Source: CAMDPA01 sp963825625
GTDB lineage: Bacteria > Pseudomonadota > Alphaproteobacteria > Rhizobiales > Hyphomicrobiaceae
Direction of reading: 5' to 3'
Assembly: GCA_963825625.1 (NCBI GenBank)
Contig: CAWGUF010000003.1
Location: 186,001-250,000, forward strand
DNA length: 64,000 bases
Shown here: in pieces, positions 43,627-52,438 of the stretch
Position numbering within the stretch: the first letter of the stretch is position 1
Layout: each line of letters begins with the position of its first letter
Position numbers and translations under genes: made by a program
Notes under the pieces: model-generated
The model's database searches: none
Told to the model about the DNA's origin: nothing
What the model saw: only the letters and a program-made list of their open reading frames with translations

Positions 43627-43740
43627 CATGCCTGCCAGCGTCGCGTGCAGCAATGCGCAGCCGGTCTTGTTATCCAGATTCAAGTCGGACCGGGCCGGGC
43701 TGGAGGCCATACTGTCGAGCGAAACGGATAGGGGCCGGAA

Positions 43741-45147
43741 ATGAGTGTGCTGACCGAATTGGCCGAGTTCGTCCTGACGGCGGATGCCGGCAAGCTGCCG
43801 GTGGTCGAGCAGGACATTCTCTGGCGCCACGTCACGGATGTGATGTTGGCCGGACGATTGGGCGGCGGGTGCGAGACTTCGGCGTTTTCGGATCTGGAAG
43901 ATCAGGATTTGGGGGGCTGGCATACGCGGATGGCGAGCAGGGCCGCCACGGTTCGCTGCACCGAGATGGATGACATCCACATCGCCACTTGCGTGACGCC
44001 GAGCTCTGTCACGGTGCCGGTGGCGATGGGGCTTGCGAATGCGCGGCTCGGGAAGGGGGCGGACGGCAAGGGGGCGGGTGAATATCCCGTCGATCCGGGA
44101 CAACTTGCCAGCGCGATCTGGGTCGGCACCGAGCTGATGGTCCGGCTCGGTAGGGCGATCGATGGCGCCAGCGTACTGTACCAGGGCATCTGGCCGACGC
44201 GCGTTGCGGCGCCGCTCGGCGCTGCCGCCGCAGCGTGCCGGATGGTCGCCGATAGCGGCCGGAAGGGGAAGGGGAAGGGGCAGGATACGAATACGGTGCT
44301 GACGGCGCGGGCGTTGTCTTTCGCGTTGATGATGACAGCCCCCCGGATGGGGCGCATCAGCGGGCCGATGTCCGGACGCTGGATTCTGTTCATGGATGCG
44401 ATCCGCAGCGGCCTGCTGGCGCGGGATGCGGCGTGGCAAGGATTTGGTGCCGATCTGGCGCTGCTCGATGGTGCGTGGCTGGAGCAGATGCTGGGCGTGC
44501 CGGTCGACATTGCGCGCCTTACCGCGGAGCTGGGGAATGGCAGCATCTATCCGGAGATGAGCCTCAAGCCCTACTGCACCTCGCGGCAGGCCTTGGCCGC
44601 GACGGAGGCCATGCGGCAATTGCTGGCAGACGGTCTCGATCCCACCACGATCACCGACGTGCGGGTCAGGGTACCTTCGGCTTATGCCGGCATGATCAGC
44701 ACACCGTTCGAACCGGCTGTGGCGTCCACGAGCTACGTCAACGCGGGTGCGATGATGGCCATTGCGGCGTTTCATTCAGAGCATCTCAACGAGACCGGCC
44801 GGGAGCGCATCATCGACGATCCGCGTATCAGGGACTTGTCGCAGAAGGTCACGGTGACGGCCGACCCGGACCTTGATCCCCTGTTTCCGCAGAAGTGGCC
44901 GGCGGTGATCGAGGTCGGGACGACGTCGGGAACGCGCGCGTGCAGCATGATCGATGTGATCGGCGATCCGGAAATGCGGTTTTCCGACAGCGACATGGAG
45001 CAGAAAGTACGGCGTGCCCTGGGCGTCGCGGGGCTGGGCGACCAGGCGGATAATTTCATGAGGCTGTGCACAGATGCCCGCTACGACGCCGGGGCGTGCG
45101 CAGGCCTCGTCAAAGCCTTCAGCAGCGGCGAGTGGGCCTTCAGCTGA
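43741..45147 (+). CDS. MmgE/PrpD family protein
   Basis: A 468-residue protein of the MmgE/PrpD fold. It has an all-helical N-terminal half with MDDIHIATCVTPSSVTVPVA and LASAIWVGTELMVRLGRAID. A lid domain follows, with GSIYPEMSLKPYCTSRQALA and TTITDVRVRVPSAYAGMIST. PrpD proteins dehydrate 2-methylcitrate, MmgE proteins act on citrate-like acids, and others (such as iminodisuccinate epimerase) take amino acids. No methylcitrate gene is adjacent. Two Lys/Gly-rich runs (around 44055 and 44265) are low-complexity insertions. The substrate is unassigned. Confidence 0.85.
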   Translation: MSVLTELAEFVLTADAGKLPVVEQDILWRHVTDVMLAGRLGGGCETSAFSDLEDQDLGGWHTRMASRAATVRCTEMDDIHIATCVTPSSVTVPVAMGLANARLGKGADGKGAGEYPVDPGQLASAIWVGTELMVRLGRAIDGASVLYQGIWPTRVAAPLGAAAAACRMVADSGRKGKGKGQDTNTVLTARALSFALMMTAPRMGRISGPMSGRWILFMDAIRSGLLARDAAWQGFGADLALLDGAWLEQMLGVPVDIARLTAELGNGSIYPEMSLKPYCTSRQALAATEAMRQLLADGLDPTTITDVRVRVPSAYAGMISTPFEPAVASTSYVNAGAMMAIAAFHSEHLNETGRERIIDDPRIRDLSQKVTVTADPDLDPLFPQKWPAVIEVGTTSGTRACSMIDVIGDPEMRFSDSDMEQKVRRALGVAGLGDQADNFMRLCTDARYDAGACAGLVKAFSSGEWAFS

Positions 45148-45306
45148 TCGGCCCGACATCCGCGCGGTGACTGTGCCGACGGAGAGCAGGTGGCATCCAT
45201 CTTGTGGGTGGCGGACTGTCAAACTCGCAATTCATGCGCTGCATGCTATATTAGGTCTTGCACCCTCGGCCTTTAACCAGGATCTGCAACCCGGGAACAG
45301 TCTGAT

Positions 45307-45693
45307 ATGGAAGCCAAACCGATACCTCGCGCCCGCCCCAAGGTGATATCTCTGACAGCGGCTGCAGTCGCGCGCGTGAAAGCCCTGAGCGCTGGCAAGT
45401 CCGATGAGTTGGGCCTCAAGATCAGCCTCAAGAAAGGTGGCTGCGCTGGAATGGAGTATCAGCTCAGCTGGGCCGACCAGGTGGCCAAGTTCGACGAGGT
45501 GGTCGAGCAGGATGGCGCGCGTGTCATCATTGACCCCTCTGCCGTGCTCTATCTGCTCGGCACCAAGATGGACTGGAGGGAGGACAAGCTGCAGTCCCAA
45601 TTCACGTTCGATAATCCAAACCAGACCAGCGCGTGCGGCTGTGGTGAGAGCGTGGAATTGAAGCCGGCGGACACGGCGATGCTCGATCGCTGA
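45307..45693 (+). CDS. IscA/SufA/ErpA-type iron-sulfur carrier (HesB family)
   Basis: A 128-residue A-type carrier. The three conserved cysteines are in LKKGGCAGMEYQLSWA and SACGCGESVELK (the CGC pair). VISLTAAAVARVKAL is the usual N-terminal helix. It hands Fe-S clusters to target proteins in the cytoplasm. It is separate from any suf or isc operon here and convergent with znuC, 46 bp apart. Which of the IscA, SufA and ErpA subtypes it is cannot be told from the sequence. Confidence 0.92.
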   Translation: MEAKPIPRARPKVISLTAAAVARVKALSAGKSDELGLKISLKKGGCAGMEYQLSWADQVAKFDEVVEQDGARVIIDPSAVLYLLGTKMDWREDKLQSQFTFDNPNQTSACGCGESVELKPADTAMLDR

Positions 45694-45739
45694 ATTGCCT
45701 GACGCAGGATCCAGCCGGCATTCCGCAGCTGTGGCGGTA

Positions 45740-46588
45740 TTATTGTTCCGGTGCGGTAGGGCGGCCCGAAAGGTCGTGCCGGTGGTCGTGCTCGTGCTGA
45801 TAGATGGCGAAGGCCCGAGCTGCCTCATGGCCGAACAGCCGTGCATACTCGGGATCCTTGGCCACGGTGACGGGCACACCGGAGCAGCAGACGTGCTGGT
45901 TGATGCAGATAACGCGATCGCTCTTTGCCATGACGACATGGAGATCATGGCTGACGAGAAGCACGGCGAAGCGGCGTGAATTGCGCAAGCGGCCAATGAG
46001 ATCGTAGAGTTCAGCCTCGCCGGCATAGTCGACGCCACGGACAGGTTCATCCAGAACAAGAAGACCGGGATGGCGGATCAGGGCGCGGGCCAGCACCACG
46101 CGCTGAAATTCGCCGCCCGAGAGCGACGATACCTGTCGACCTAGCGTTGCTCCCGCGCCCACTTCGTCCAGTGCGTGCTGGATGTCATCATTGCTGGCCG
46201 GCCCGCCCAGACGCAAAAAACGCTGTACGGTCATCGGGATTGCTGAATTGATGTCAAACCGCTGCGGTGCGTAGCCGATCCGTATCTCCGCGCTCCGGCG
46301 CACCGTGCCAGTATCAGGGGTGATGAGCCCGAGCAGCACGCGCACCAGGGTCGTTTTGCCGGCGCCGTTAGGCCCAATAAGCGTGACGATCTCGGCGGGG
46401 CGGATGTCAAGGTCGATGTGGTCGAGGATGACCCTGCCGTTGCGCTTCAGGCCTACGCCGCGAGCACTGAGCAGCGCGCTATGCTCGACGGGTTGTGGCG
46501 GGCGCCCATGGTCATGCGGGTGCTCACACAAGTCCGTCTCGGTGGCCGGATCGGACGAATGGGGCCGTGGCGAGGATGACCGGGTCAT
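45740..46588 (-). CDS. znuC: Zinc ABC transporter ATP-binding protein ZnuC
   Basis: A 282-residue ATPase. A His-rich N-terminus (LCEHPHDHGRPPQPVEHS) precedes Walker A IGPNGAGKTTLVRVLLGLI, the signature SSLSGGEFQRVVLARALIRH and Walker B LLVLDEPVRGVDYAG. It ends in another His-rich tail (AIYQHEHDHRHDLSG). Both His-rich ends are typical of ZnuC and may bind zinc. It powers import of zinc across the inner membrane. Its ATG overlaps the zur stop (ATGA), so it is co-transcribed with zur. The permease znuB and binding protein znuA are not nearby. Confidence 0.92.
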   Translation of the reverse strand: MTRSSSPRPHSSDPATETDLCEHPHDHGRPPQPVEHSALLSARGVGLKRNGRVILDHIDLDIRPAEIVTLIGPNGAGKTTLVRVLLGLITPDTGTVRRSAEIRIGYAPQRFDINSAIPMTVQRFLRLGGPASNDDIQHALDEVGAGATLGRQVSSLSGGEFQRVVLARALIRHPGLLVLDEPVRGVDYAGEAELYDLIGRLRNSRRFAVLLVSHDLHVVMAKSDRVICINQHVCCSGVPVTVAKDPEYARLFGHEAARAFAIYQHEHDHRHDLSGRPTAPEQ

Positions 46589-47082
46589 TGCCGGCCATCG
46601 CGGCAGGCAGCACAGGTGCCGGAAATCTCCGCGACAGTCCGGCGCGCAAGGAAATCGGCCTGCTGCAGGCTGGACTGTAGCGCCTCAAAGACCTTGGCGC
46701 CGTCGATCTCTGCTACGCGGCCGCAACGATCGCAGGCCAGGACTACCTGGTTGTGATCGGGGGCGTGAGCCGTGTGGCAGGCGAAATAGGCGTTGCGGCT
46801 TTCAAGGCGGTGGACGAGGCCCACCTCGTGCAGCGCCTCGATCGCGCGGTAGACCGATACCGGCGCCAAGCGGGGGCCTTTGGCGGCGAGCCGCTCGAGG
46901 ATCTCGTAGGCGCCCAACGCCTCGTGGGATGCAGCGATCTCCGAAAGCACGCGTTGCCGCAATTCGGTCATCTTCATTCCTTTTGCGGTGAAGAGGCGCT
47001 CGGCACGCTGTTGCAGTGAGGACTTACACGTCCCATGATTATGGTCGGGGGCTGGAAATGCGCGGGCTTTCGGGCGCGACAT
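46585..47082 (-). CDS. zur: Zinc uptake regulator Zur (Fur family)
   Basis: A 165-residue Fur-family repressor. The winged-helix domain has MTELRQRVLSEIAASHEALG and LAPVSVYRAIEALHEVGLVH. The metal-binding dimerisation part has FACHTAHAPDHNQVVLACDR with CxxC, and a second CxxC in SGTCAACRDGRQ at the C-terminus; these four Cys make the structural zinc site. Linkage to znuC points to zinc rather than iron. With zinc bound it should repress zinc-uptake genes. The start at 47082 is ATG followed by SRPKARAFPAP; the longer frame upstream is not supported by homologs. Confidence 0.92.
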   Translation of the reverse strand: MSRPKARAFPAPDHNHGTCKSSLQQRAERLFTAKGMKMTELRQRVLSEIAASHEALGAYEILERLAAKGPRLAPVSVYRAIEALHEVGLVHRLESRNAYFACHTAHAPDHNQVVLACDRCGRVAEIDGAKVFEALQSSLQQADFLARRTVAEISGTCAACRDGRQ

Positions 47083-47204
47083 GGCTTGGCTCCGGTGCAG
47101 CTCGTCAACAATGATATAGTAGTACGCCGTCACCTGCCAGCATGGCACTGTGCGGCGCCAGGCGGCGGCGGGACCTACAGTTTATGCGTGGACGGTGAGG
47201 GGAT

Positions 47205-47696
47205 ATGGCAGCAACCCGGGAGGATCTGTTCCAGAGGTTGGGGGAACTCGGCATCGAAGCTGATACCGTGGAGCATCCCGCTGTGTTCACGGTTGCGGAA
47301 AGTCGTGCACTGGACCGGGAGATCCCTGGGGGACATACGAAGAACCTGTTCCTGAAAGACGCCAAGGGGCGTCTGTTCCTGGTGGTTGCCCATGCGCAAA
47401 CCGCTGTTGATCTTAAAAAACTACCGAAAGCAATCGGCTGCGGCAGGCTTTCGTTCGGCAAGGCTGAACTGCTGCAAGAGGTGCTGGGCGTCTCTCCCGG
47501 AGCGGTTACGGCGTTTGCTCTCATTAACGATGTTGGACGACAAGTCTCGGTGGTGTTGGATCGCGAACTTATGGCCTATCAGACGGTCAATTGCCATCCG
47601 CTGGTCAATACCGCTACCACCAGCGTTGCACGCGACGATCTTTTGCGGTTCATTCGCGCATGCGGGCACGAGCCGCAGATCCTATATCTTGGGTGA
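47205..47696 (+). CDS. YbaK/ProX-type aminoacyl-tRNA deacylase
   Basis: A 163-residue protein of the YbaK/EbsC fold. Conserved elements are TVEHPAVFTVAESRALD, GGHTKNLFLKDAKGRLFLVV, KLPKAIGCGRLSFGKAELLQ and CHPLVNTATTSVARDDLLRF. ProXp-ala-type proteins remove wrongly attached alanine from tRNA-Pro, and the PLVNTATT segment fits that subgroup. It is cytoplasmic. It is divergent from zur, and a CnoX-like thioredoxin gene follows on the same strand. Confidence 0.9.
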   Translation: MAATREDLFQRLGELGIEADTVEHPAVFTVAESRALDREIPGGHTKNLFLKDAKGRLFLVVAHAQTAVDLKKLPKAIGCGRLSFGKAELLQEVLGVSPGAVTAFALINDVGRQVSVVLDRELMAYQTVNCHPLVNTATTSVARDDLLRFIRACGHEPQILYLG

Positions 47697-47793
47697 CGGT
47701 GGACATGAGGGTCCCGGCGCGGTGCCTGGAGTTCCCTCGGATGCCAGCTGAGCATTCGATGCGACCGCAGCCGCAGTTCGAAGGAGATCACAG

Positions 47794-48723
47794 ATGGATT
47801 TTGGTTTTGGCAAGCCCGGTGTGCAGGTCGGTGCCACGGGCAAGGCCGCCGCGGCTGAGCTAATCAAGGACACCACAACCGCCAACTTCACCAAGGACGT
47901 GATCGAGGCCTCCAAGCAGGCTTTGGTGCTCGTCGACTTCTGGGCGGACTGGTGCGGTCCATGCAAGCAGCTCACGCCGTTGCTGGAGAAGGTCGTCACG
48001 AGCTATGGCGGCAAGGTGCGGCTGGTGAAGCTCAATGTGGACCAGCATCCCGCCATTCCCGGGCAGTTGCGGATCCAGTCGCTGCCCACGATCTATGCTT
48101 TCAGGGAGGGCAGGCCGCTGGACGGGTTCATGGGCGCACAGCCTGAGAGTGCGATCAGAGCCTTTATCGATCGGATCCTCGGCGAAGAAGGGGCGGCGGA
48201 CCTATCAGTAGCGCTGGCTGAAGCGGATAAGGCGCTGGAAGGCGGCGATCTTCAATCGGCAGCCCAGGTTTACGCGGCGGTGCTGCAGGAAGACCAGCAG
48301 AATGTGTCCGCCCTGACCGGCCTTGCGCGTTGCTACCTGATGAGTGGAGATATTCCGCGAGCCGAGCAAACGATCGCGCTGGTGCCGCCGGACCAGCAGG
48401 ATGGCGGGCCGGTAGCAAGCGTAAAGGCAGCTATCGATCTGGCCAAGCAGGCTGGTTCGGCGGACGATCTGCAGGAGCTCGAGGGGAAGGTGAGCGCTGA
48501 TCCAGGCGATCACCAGGCACGTATCGACCTTGCCAAAGCCTTGGCCGCCCATGGGGACAAGGACAAGGCGGTAGAGCATCTGCTCGAGGCATTCCGTCGT
48601 GATCGCAATTGGAACGACCAGGCTGCACGCAAGCAGCTGCTGCAGCTGTTCGATGCCTGGGGACCGAAGGATCCAAGCACTGTCGAAGGGCGAAGGCGGC
48701 TGTCATCGCTTTTGTTCTCCTGA
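47794..48723 (+). CDS. CnoX/YbbN-like thioredoxin with TPR domain
   Basis: A 309-residue protein. The N-terminal thioredoxin domain has LVLVDFWADWCGPCKQLTPL (active-site CGPC) and INAVATLxx-like VKLNVDQHPAIPGQLRIQSL. The C-terminal half is helical TPR-like, with LAEADKALEGGDLQSAAQVY, LTGLARCYLMSGDIPRAEQT and DHQARIDLAKALAAHGDKDK. CnoX proteins are chaperones that protect clients from hypochlorous or oxidative damage and hand them to GroEL. It is followed at 102 bp by the Lon-N domain protein on the same strand, a common alphaproteobacterial order. Confidence 0.93.
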   Translation: MDFGFGKPGVQVGATGKAAAAELIKDTTTANFTKDVIEASKQALVLVDFWADWCGPCKQLTPLLEKVVTSYGGKVRLVKLNVDQHPAIPGQLRIQSLPTIYAFREGRPLDGFMGAQPESAIRAFIDRILGEEGAADLSVALAEADKALEGGDLQSAAQVYAAVLQEDQQNVSALTGLARCYLMSGDIPRAEQTIALVPPDQQDGGPVASVKAAIDLAKQAGSADDLQELEGKVSADPGDHQARIDLAKALAAHGDKDKAVEHLLEAFRRDRNWNDQAARKQLLQLFDAWGPKDPSTVEGRRRLSSLLFS

Positions 48724-48825
48724 GGACGGACCAGATCATGACGTACTGCCCGGCGGAATCGCGTCAGACTGGATGTCCTGTCGGATTTCCGTGTCATATC
48801 TGGTTCGAAGCTTGAGGAACATGAA

Positions 48826-49509
48826 GTGGCTCCTATAGATCGTTACCGCTCATTGGCAGATCTGCCGGAGCGGATCGCCGTGTTCCCACTCAGCGGCGTC
48901 ATCCTGTTGCCCCGGGCGGACCTACCGCTCAATATCTTCGAGCCCAGGTATCTCGCCATGGTCGACGATGTGCTGGCAGGAAACAGGGTGATCGGCATCG
49001 TTCAGCCGGAGTTGACGGCGGGCGTACCGGAGAGCCCGGCAGGCAAGGCGGTGGGGTTGAAGCGGATTGGATGCGTAGGCAGGGTGACTGCCTATCAGGA
49101 GCTGGCCGACGGGCGGGCGCACATCACCTTATCCGGCGTGACGCGCTTCGTGGTGGAAAGCGAGGTGGAAAGCGACACTCCATACCGGATAGCTCAGGTC
49201 AGCTACGGTAAATTCGAGGACGATTTGTCGCCGGACGAGACCGCCTCGAAGATCGACAGGGAACGGCTCTTGGAGCTGATCAAGGCCTATCTGGAGTCGC
49301 GGCAGCTGCGGGCGGACTGGGATGCGGTCGCGCGGGCTCCGCTGGAACCGCTGGTCAACGGGCTGTCGCTGATGAGCCCGTTCGGGCCGGAGGAAAAGCA
49401 GGCGCTGCTGGAGGCGGAGACGCTGGTAGAGCGGGCGGATGTGCTGCGGACTTTGGCGGAAATGGCCATTGCCGGGGGCGGGCGCGGCGATGGCGGGCGC
49501 CTGCAATGA
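48826..49509 (+). CDS. Lon substrate-binding (N-terminal) domain protein
   Basis: A 227-residue protein starting at GTG after GAGGAAC. It has the Lon N-terminal (PUA-like) fold: RIAVFPLSGVILLPRADLPL, FEPRYLAMVDDVLAGNRVIG and GCVGRVTAYQELADGRAHIT. A helical C-terminal part follows, with LLELIKAYLESRQLRADWDA. There is no AAA+ or protease domain, as in the stand-alone LON-substrate-binding proteins of alphaproteobacteria that neighbour CnoX. The role may be binding substrates or partner proteins; it is not an active protease. Trm112-like follows after 64 bp. Confidence 0.9.
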   Translation: MAPIDRYRSLADLPERIAVFPLSGVILLPRADLPLNIFEPRYLAMVDDVLAGNRVIGIVQPELTAGVPESPAGKAVGLKRIGCVGRVTAYQELADGRAHITLSGVTRFVVESEVESDTPYRIAQVSYGKFEDDLSPDETASKIDRERLLELIKAYLESRQLRADWDAVARAPLEPLVNGLSLMSPFGPEEKQALLEAETLVERADVLRTLAEMAIAGGGRGDGGRLQ

Positions 49510-49573
49510 CCAGCGAATCGTCGTTTCCAGCGTGACGGTTGCGTAGGCGGCGTGGGCAGATGTCAGCGGTACG

Positions 49574-49849
49574 GTGACGATGGACGGCAAGAACGAGACT
49601 GCGGGTGAAGCATCCGGTGCCGAAACTTCGGGCGCAACCGACTCGGCGTCATCGAAGCCCACTGCATCCGGAACAAATGTGAGACTGCTTGAACTGCTTG
49701 TATGTCCGCTGACGAAATCGTCACTGGTCTACGACAAGGAGCGGCAGGAACTGGTCAGCCGTGCTGCACGACTTGCGTATCCCATCAGGGACGGCGTGCC
49801 GCTGATGACTGTGGAGGCTGCGCGCAATCTGGACGACGAAACCCGATGA
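49574..49849 (+). CDS. Trm112-family small protein
   Basis: A 91-residue protein. The C-terminal 56 residues match the Trm112/UPF0434 family: VRLLELLVCPLTKSSLVYDK and AARLAYPIRDGVPLMTVEAA. One Cys only is present in the first motif. The N-terminal 35 residues are Ser/Thr/Ala-rich and variable. In eukaryotes Trm112 activates methyltransferases; the bacterial role is less known. It is last in the thioredoxin, Lon-N, Trm112 series and convergent with the spermidine-synthase-like gene. Confidence 0.88.
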   Translation: MTMDGKNETAGEASGAETSGATDSASSKPTASGTNVRLLELLVCPLTKSSLVYDKERQELVSRAARLAYPIRDGVPLMTVEAARNLDDETR

Positions 49850-49908
49850 GGCGGCGAGGTTTGAGCCCGCCGCCGTCTAAGGGATTGCAGCGCCGGCTGG
49901 GATGCAGG

Positions 49909-52227
49909 TCAAGGCGCTGCGCGCCGGAAGAGGGCGGCCAACAGGTTCGAGTAATCGTCGGTCCATGCACGGGCGCTTCCGGCTGCAAGCGGCTTGGCTT
50001 CTTTCCACGCCAGGATCGGCTCGAGTGAGCGCTGGTCCCTGGCAATGAACACGACGTGGGAGGGCGAGGCGTCCCGACCGCGAGGGGCCAGATCCTTGAC
50101 CTCGGCTCCGACCAAACCCGGCACTGCGGCGATTGTGGCAGCCAGAGTAGGTACCAGATCGAGATAGCGGTTGGATATATGGATAGCGATCAGGCCGCGC
50201 TCGTCGATCAGGCTGGCGTAGAGCCGGAGCGCCTCGGCCGTCAGCAGATGGACCGGAATGGCGTCAGAGGAAAATGCGTCGATCAGCAGATATCCCATGC
50301 GCTCATGTGGTTCCTTGGCCAGGGTCAGGCGCGCGTCGCCGATGACGATGTCCGACGACGGCTGACATCTTGCCATGAAGTCGAAATAGCGCGGGTTCCT
50401 GGCGATCTCGACCACCAGCGGATCGATCTCGAAGAATTTCCAGCTCTCGTCTGGCCTGGAAAAGCAGGCAATTGAGCCTGCGCCAAGTCCTACGATGCCG
50501 ACGGTCATCGGCGCAGCGCCTTGGGACAAGTTGGCTCGGGCGACGCCGACGCCACGCGCCATTGGGCCATCGGCGTGATAGTAGGTGGCCGGCACCGGGC
50601 GGTCGATAGGGCGCCTGTGCTCATCGAGGAGACGGCGCTTGCCGTGAATAGTGGTGCCGTGGGACAGGGTGCGAAGGTCGCCGGTCTCGCTCAGCATGAC
50701 GCGGTGCGTGCCGAAGAAGCCGCGGACGGAGTGGATGGTGCGCAGATCGGTCGAGGTGTAGGACGCGCCAGCGATCATTGCGAGGATTGCAGCGGCCCGG
50801 AACTCTGGCCAGTTGCGAATGACAACCAGGCCGGCAACGAGCAGGGCGATGCGGATCGCGAGCGAGGATTCGTCGGCGGGCAATCCTCCGTGTGCGGCAA
50901 GGTTCGTGTGCAAGGCAAGCAACGCCGCGCCGCCTGCGATGATGAGGGCCATGCGACGCATGCTGACCGGCCTGTCCGCGCCAAGTACGATGCCGGGCAG
51001 GCACAACAGCGACAGGAAGATCAGCAGTGGGAATTCGAAGGCCGTTTTGAACACGTGCGGAGCGATCAGCGCTGAGAATATGCCGCCAAGCACGCCACCC
51101 AGTGACATGAACAGATAGAACTCGGTCAGATGGCGCGGCTCCGGCCGGCGCAGGTAGAGCTCGCGGTGGCATACGACCGAGGCAAGGAAGAAGGCAACGA
51201 TCGGCAGGAGGATCGTGATAGGTCCGGAGATCGCGCTGATCTGGGAGATGAGGGCGAGTGGTGCGGAGATCGGCAGGGCGAGGCGGACGAAGGTGTAGTT
51301 GAACGGCAGCCGGTCTCGGAACACCAGGATGAACGTGAGCAGGAACAGCGCCAGAGGAACCACCCACAGAAACGGAGCGGAGGCGATATCGGTGGTGATG
51401 TAGGTGGTGACGGCAACCACAAGCGCGGATGGGATCAATGCCAGGGCGATCCAGACCAGGCGGTCGGATGCGGTGATCCTGGAGACGGTGGGAGCGGTGG
51501 CGTGCAAGGAGGGCTGCAGCGGGGCGGCAGCACCGGCGGCGCGGCGCATCAAGGCGCCGGAAACCGCGATGAGAGCGGCCAGAACCAGAAAGCCTGTGCT
51601 CCAAATGGCGGTCTGGCTGCCGAGGCCGAGGGACGGCTCCACCAGCAAGGGATAGGCGAGTAGCGCAGACAGGCTGCCGACGTTGGAGGCCGCATACAGA
51701 AAATATGGATCACGGGCATGCGGATGACGGGTCTCGGCGAACCAGGCTTGAATGAGCGGGGCGTTGGCGGAGATGGCGAAGAACGGCAGGCCGACGCCGA
51801 CCAGCAGCACACCGATCAGCCACAGATAGGCATCGCCAGTGGTCGGCTCAGTGACTGAGGACGGTAGACCGATAGGCAGAGCCAATGCGACCGCGGCCAT
51901 GACAGCGAGGTGGATCAGGTTGGCGCGGACCGGCCCAGCGGCTCTGATCAGCAGATGTGCGTAGCAGTAGCCGGCCAGGAGCAGAGCCTGGAATACGCAC
52001 ATGGAGACTGCCCAGACCGATGGCGAGCCGCCCAGTTTCGGCAGGACGATGCGGGCATACATCGGCTGAACGGAGAACAGCAGCAGTGCGGACACAAAGA
52101 TCGTGAAGGCGAACGCGGCAAGGACGACACTATGGGAACCACAGGCTGCGGAGATCCGGTCAACAATGCGGGTTGCCGCCGAGCCCGGGGAGGGGGCGGT
52201 TGGAGCCGGCGTTTCGCGACTTTGCAT
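49909..52227 (-). CDS. Multi-pass membrane protein fused to a spermidine-synthase-like domain
   Basis: A 772-residue protein. The N-terminal two-thirds is a chain of hydrophobic helices (VVLAAFAFTIFVSALLLFSV, ILLPIVAFFLASVVCHREL), resembling fused-MFS/spermidine synthase proteins. The C-terminal part has a spermidine-synthase-like SAM/dcSAM-binding fold: VGIVGLGAGSIACFSRPDES, FFEIDPLVVEIARNPRYFDF and GDARLTLAKEPHERMGYLLI. It is usually annotated as a spermidine synthase family protein with unproven activity. It sits in the inner membrane, with the synthase domain in the cytoplasm. No neighbour gives its substrate. Confidence 0.88.
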   Translation of the reverse strand: MQSRETPAPTAPSPGSAATRIVDRISAACGSHSVVLAAFAFTIFVSALLLFSVQPMYARIVLPKLGGSPSVWAVSMCVFQALLLAGYCYAHLLIRAAGPVRANLIHLAVMAAVALALPIGLPSSVTEPTTGDAYLWLIGVLLVGVGLPFFAISANAPLIQAWFAETRHPHARDPYFLYAASNVGSLSALLAYPLLVEPSLGLGSQTAIWSTGFLVLAALIAVSGALMRRAAGAAAPLQPSLHATAPTVSRITASDRLVWIALALIPSALVVAVTTYITTDIASAPFLWVVPLALFLLTFILVFRDRLPFNYTFVRLALPISAPLALISQISAISGPITILLPIVAFFLASVVCHRELYLRRPEPRHLTEFYLFMSLGGVLGGIFSALIAPHVFKTAFEFPLLIFLSLLCLPGIVLGADRPVSMRRMALIIAGGAALLALHTNLAAHGGLPADESSLAIRIALLVAGLVVIRNWPEFRAAAILAMIAGASYTSTDLRTIHSVRGFFGTHRVMLSETGDLRTLSHGTTIHGKRRLLDEHRRPIDRPVPATYYHADGPMARGVGVARANLSQGAAPMTVGIVGLGAGSIACFSRPDESWKFFEIDPLVVEIARNPRYFDFMARCQPSSDIVIGDARLTLAKEPHERMGYLLIDAFSSDAIPVHLLTAEALRLYASLIDERGLIAIHISNRYLDLVPTLAATIAAVPGLVGAEVKDLAPRGRDASPSHVVFIARDQRSLEPILAWKEAKPLAAGSARAWTDDYSNLLAALFRRAAP

Positions 52228-52438
52228 GCAATCACCCGTTCAGGATTTACGGTCTGCTAACCCAAATCCTATCAGGGCGGCGTTGATGGATCGTGAAGCG
52301 GTTGCGGTGTGGTCCGTCTGGTCATCCTGACGGCTGCAATACAGCGGGCTACAGCGGGCACTTTTCCACGTTAATTATTTGATATTTCCGTATTTTTATC
52401 GATTCCGCCTCGACCATCGCGGCCCAGTTTATCGCACA

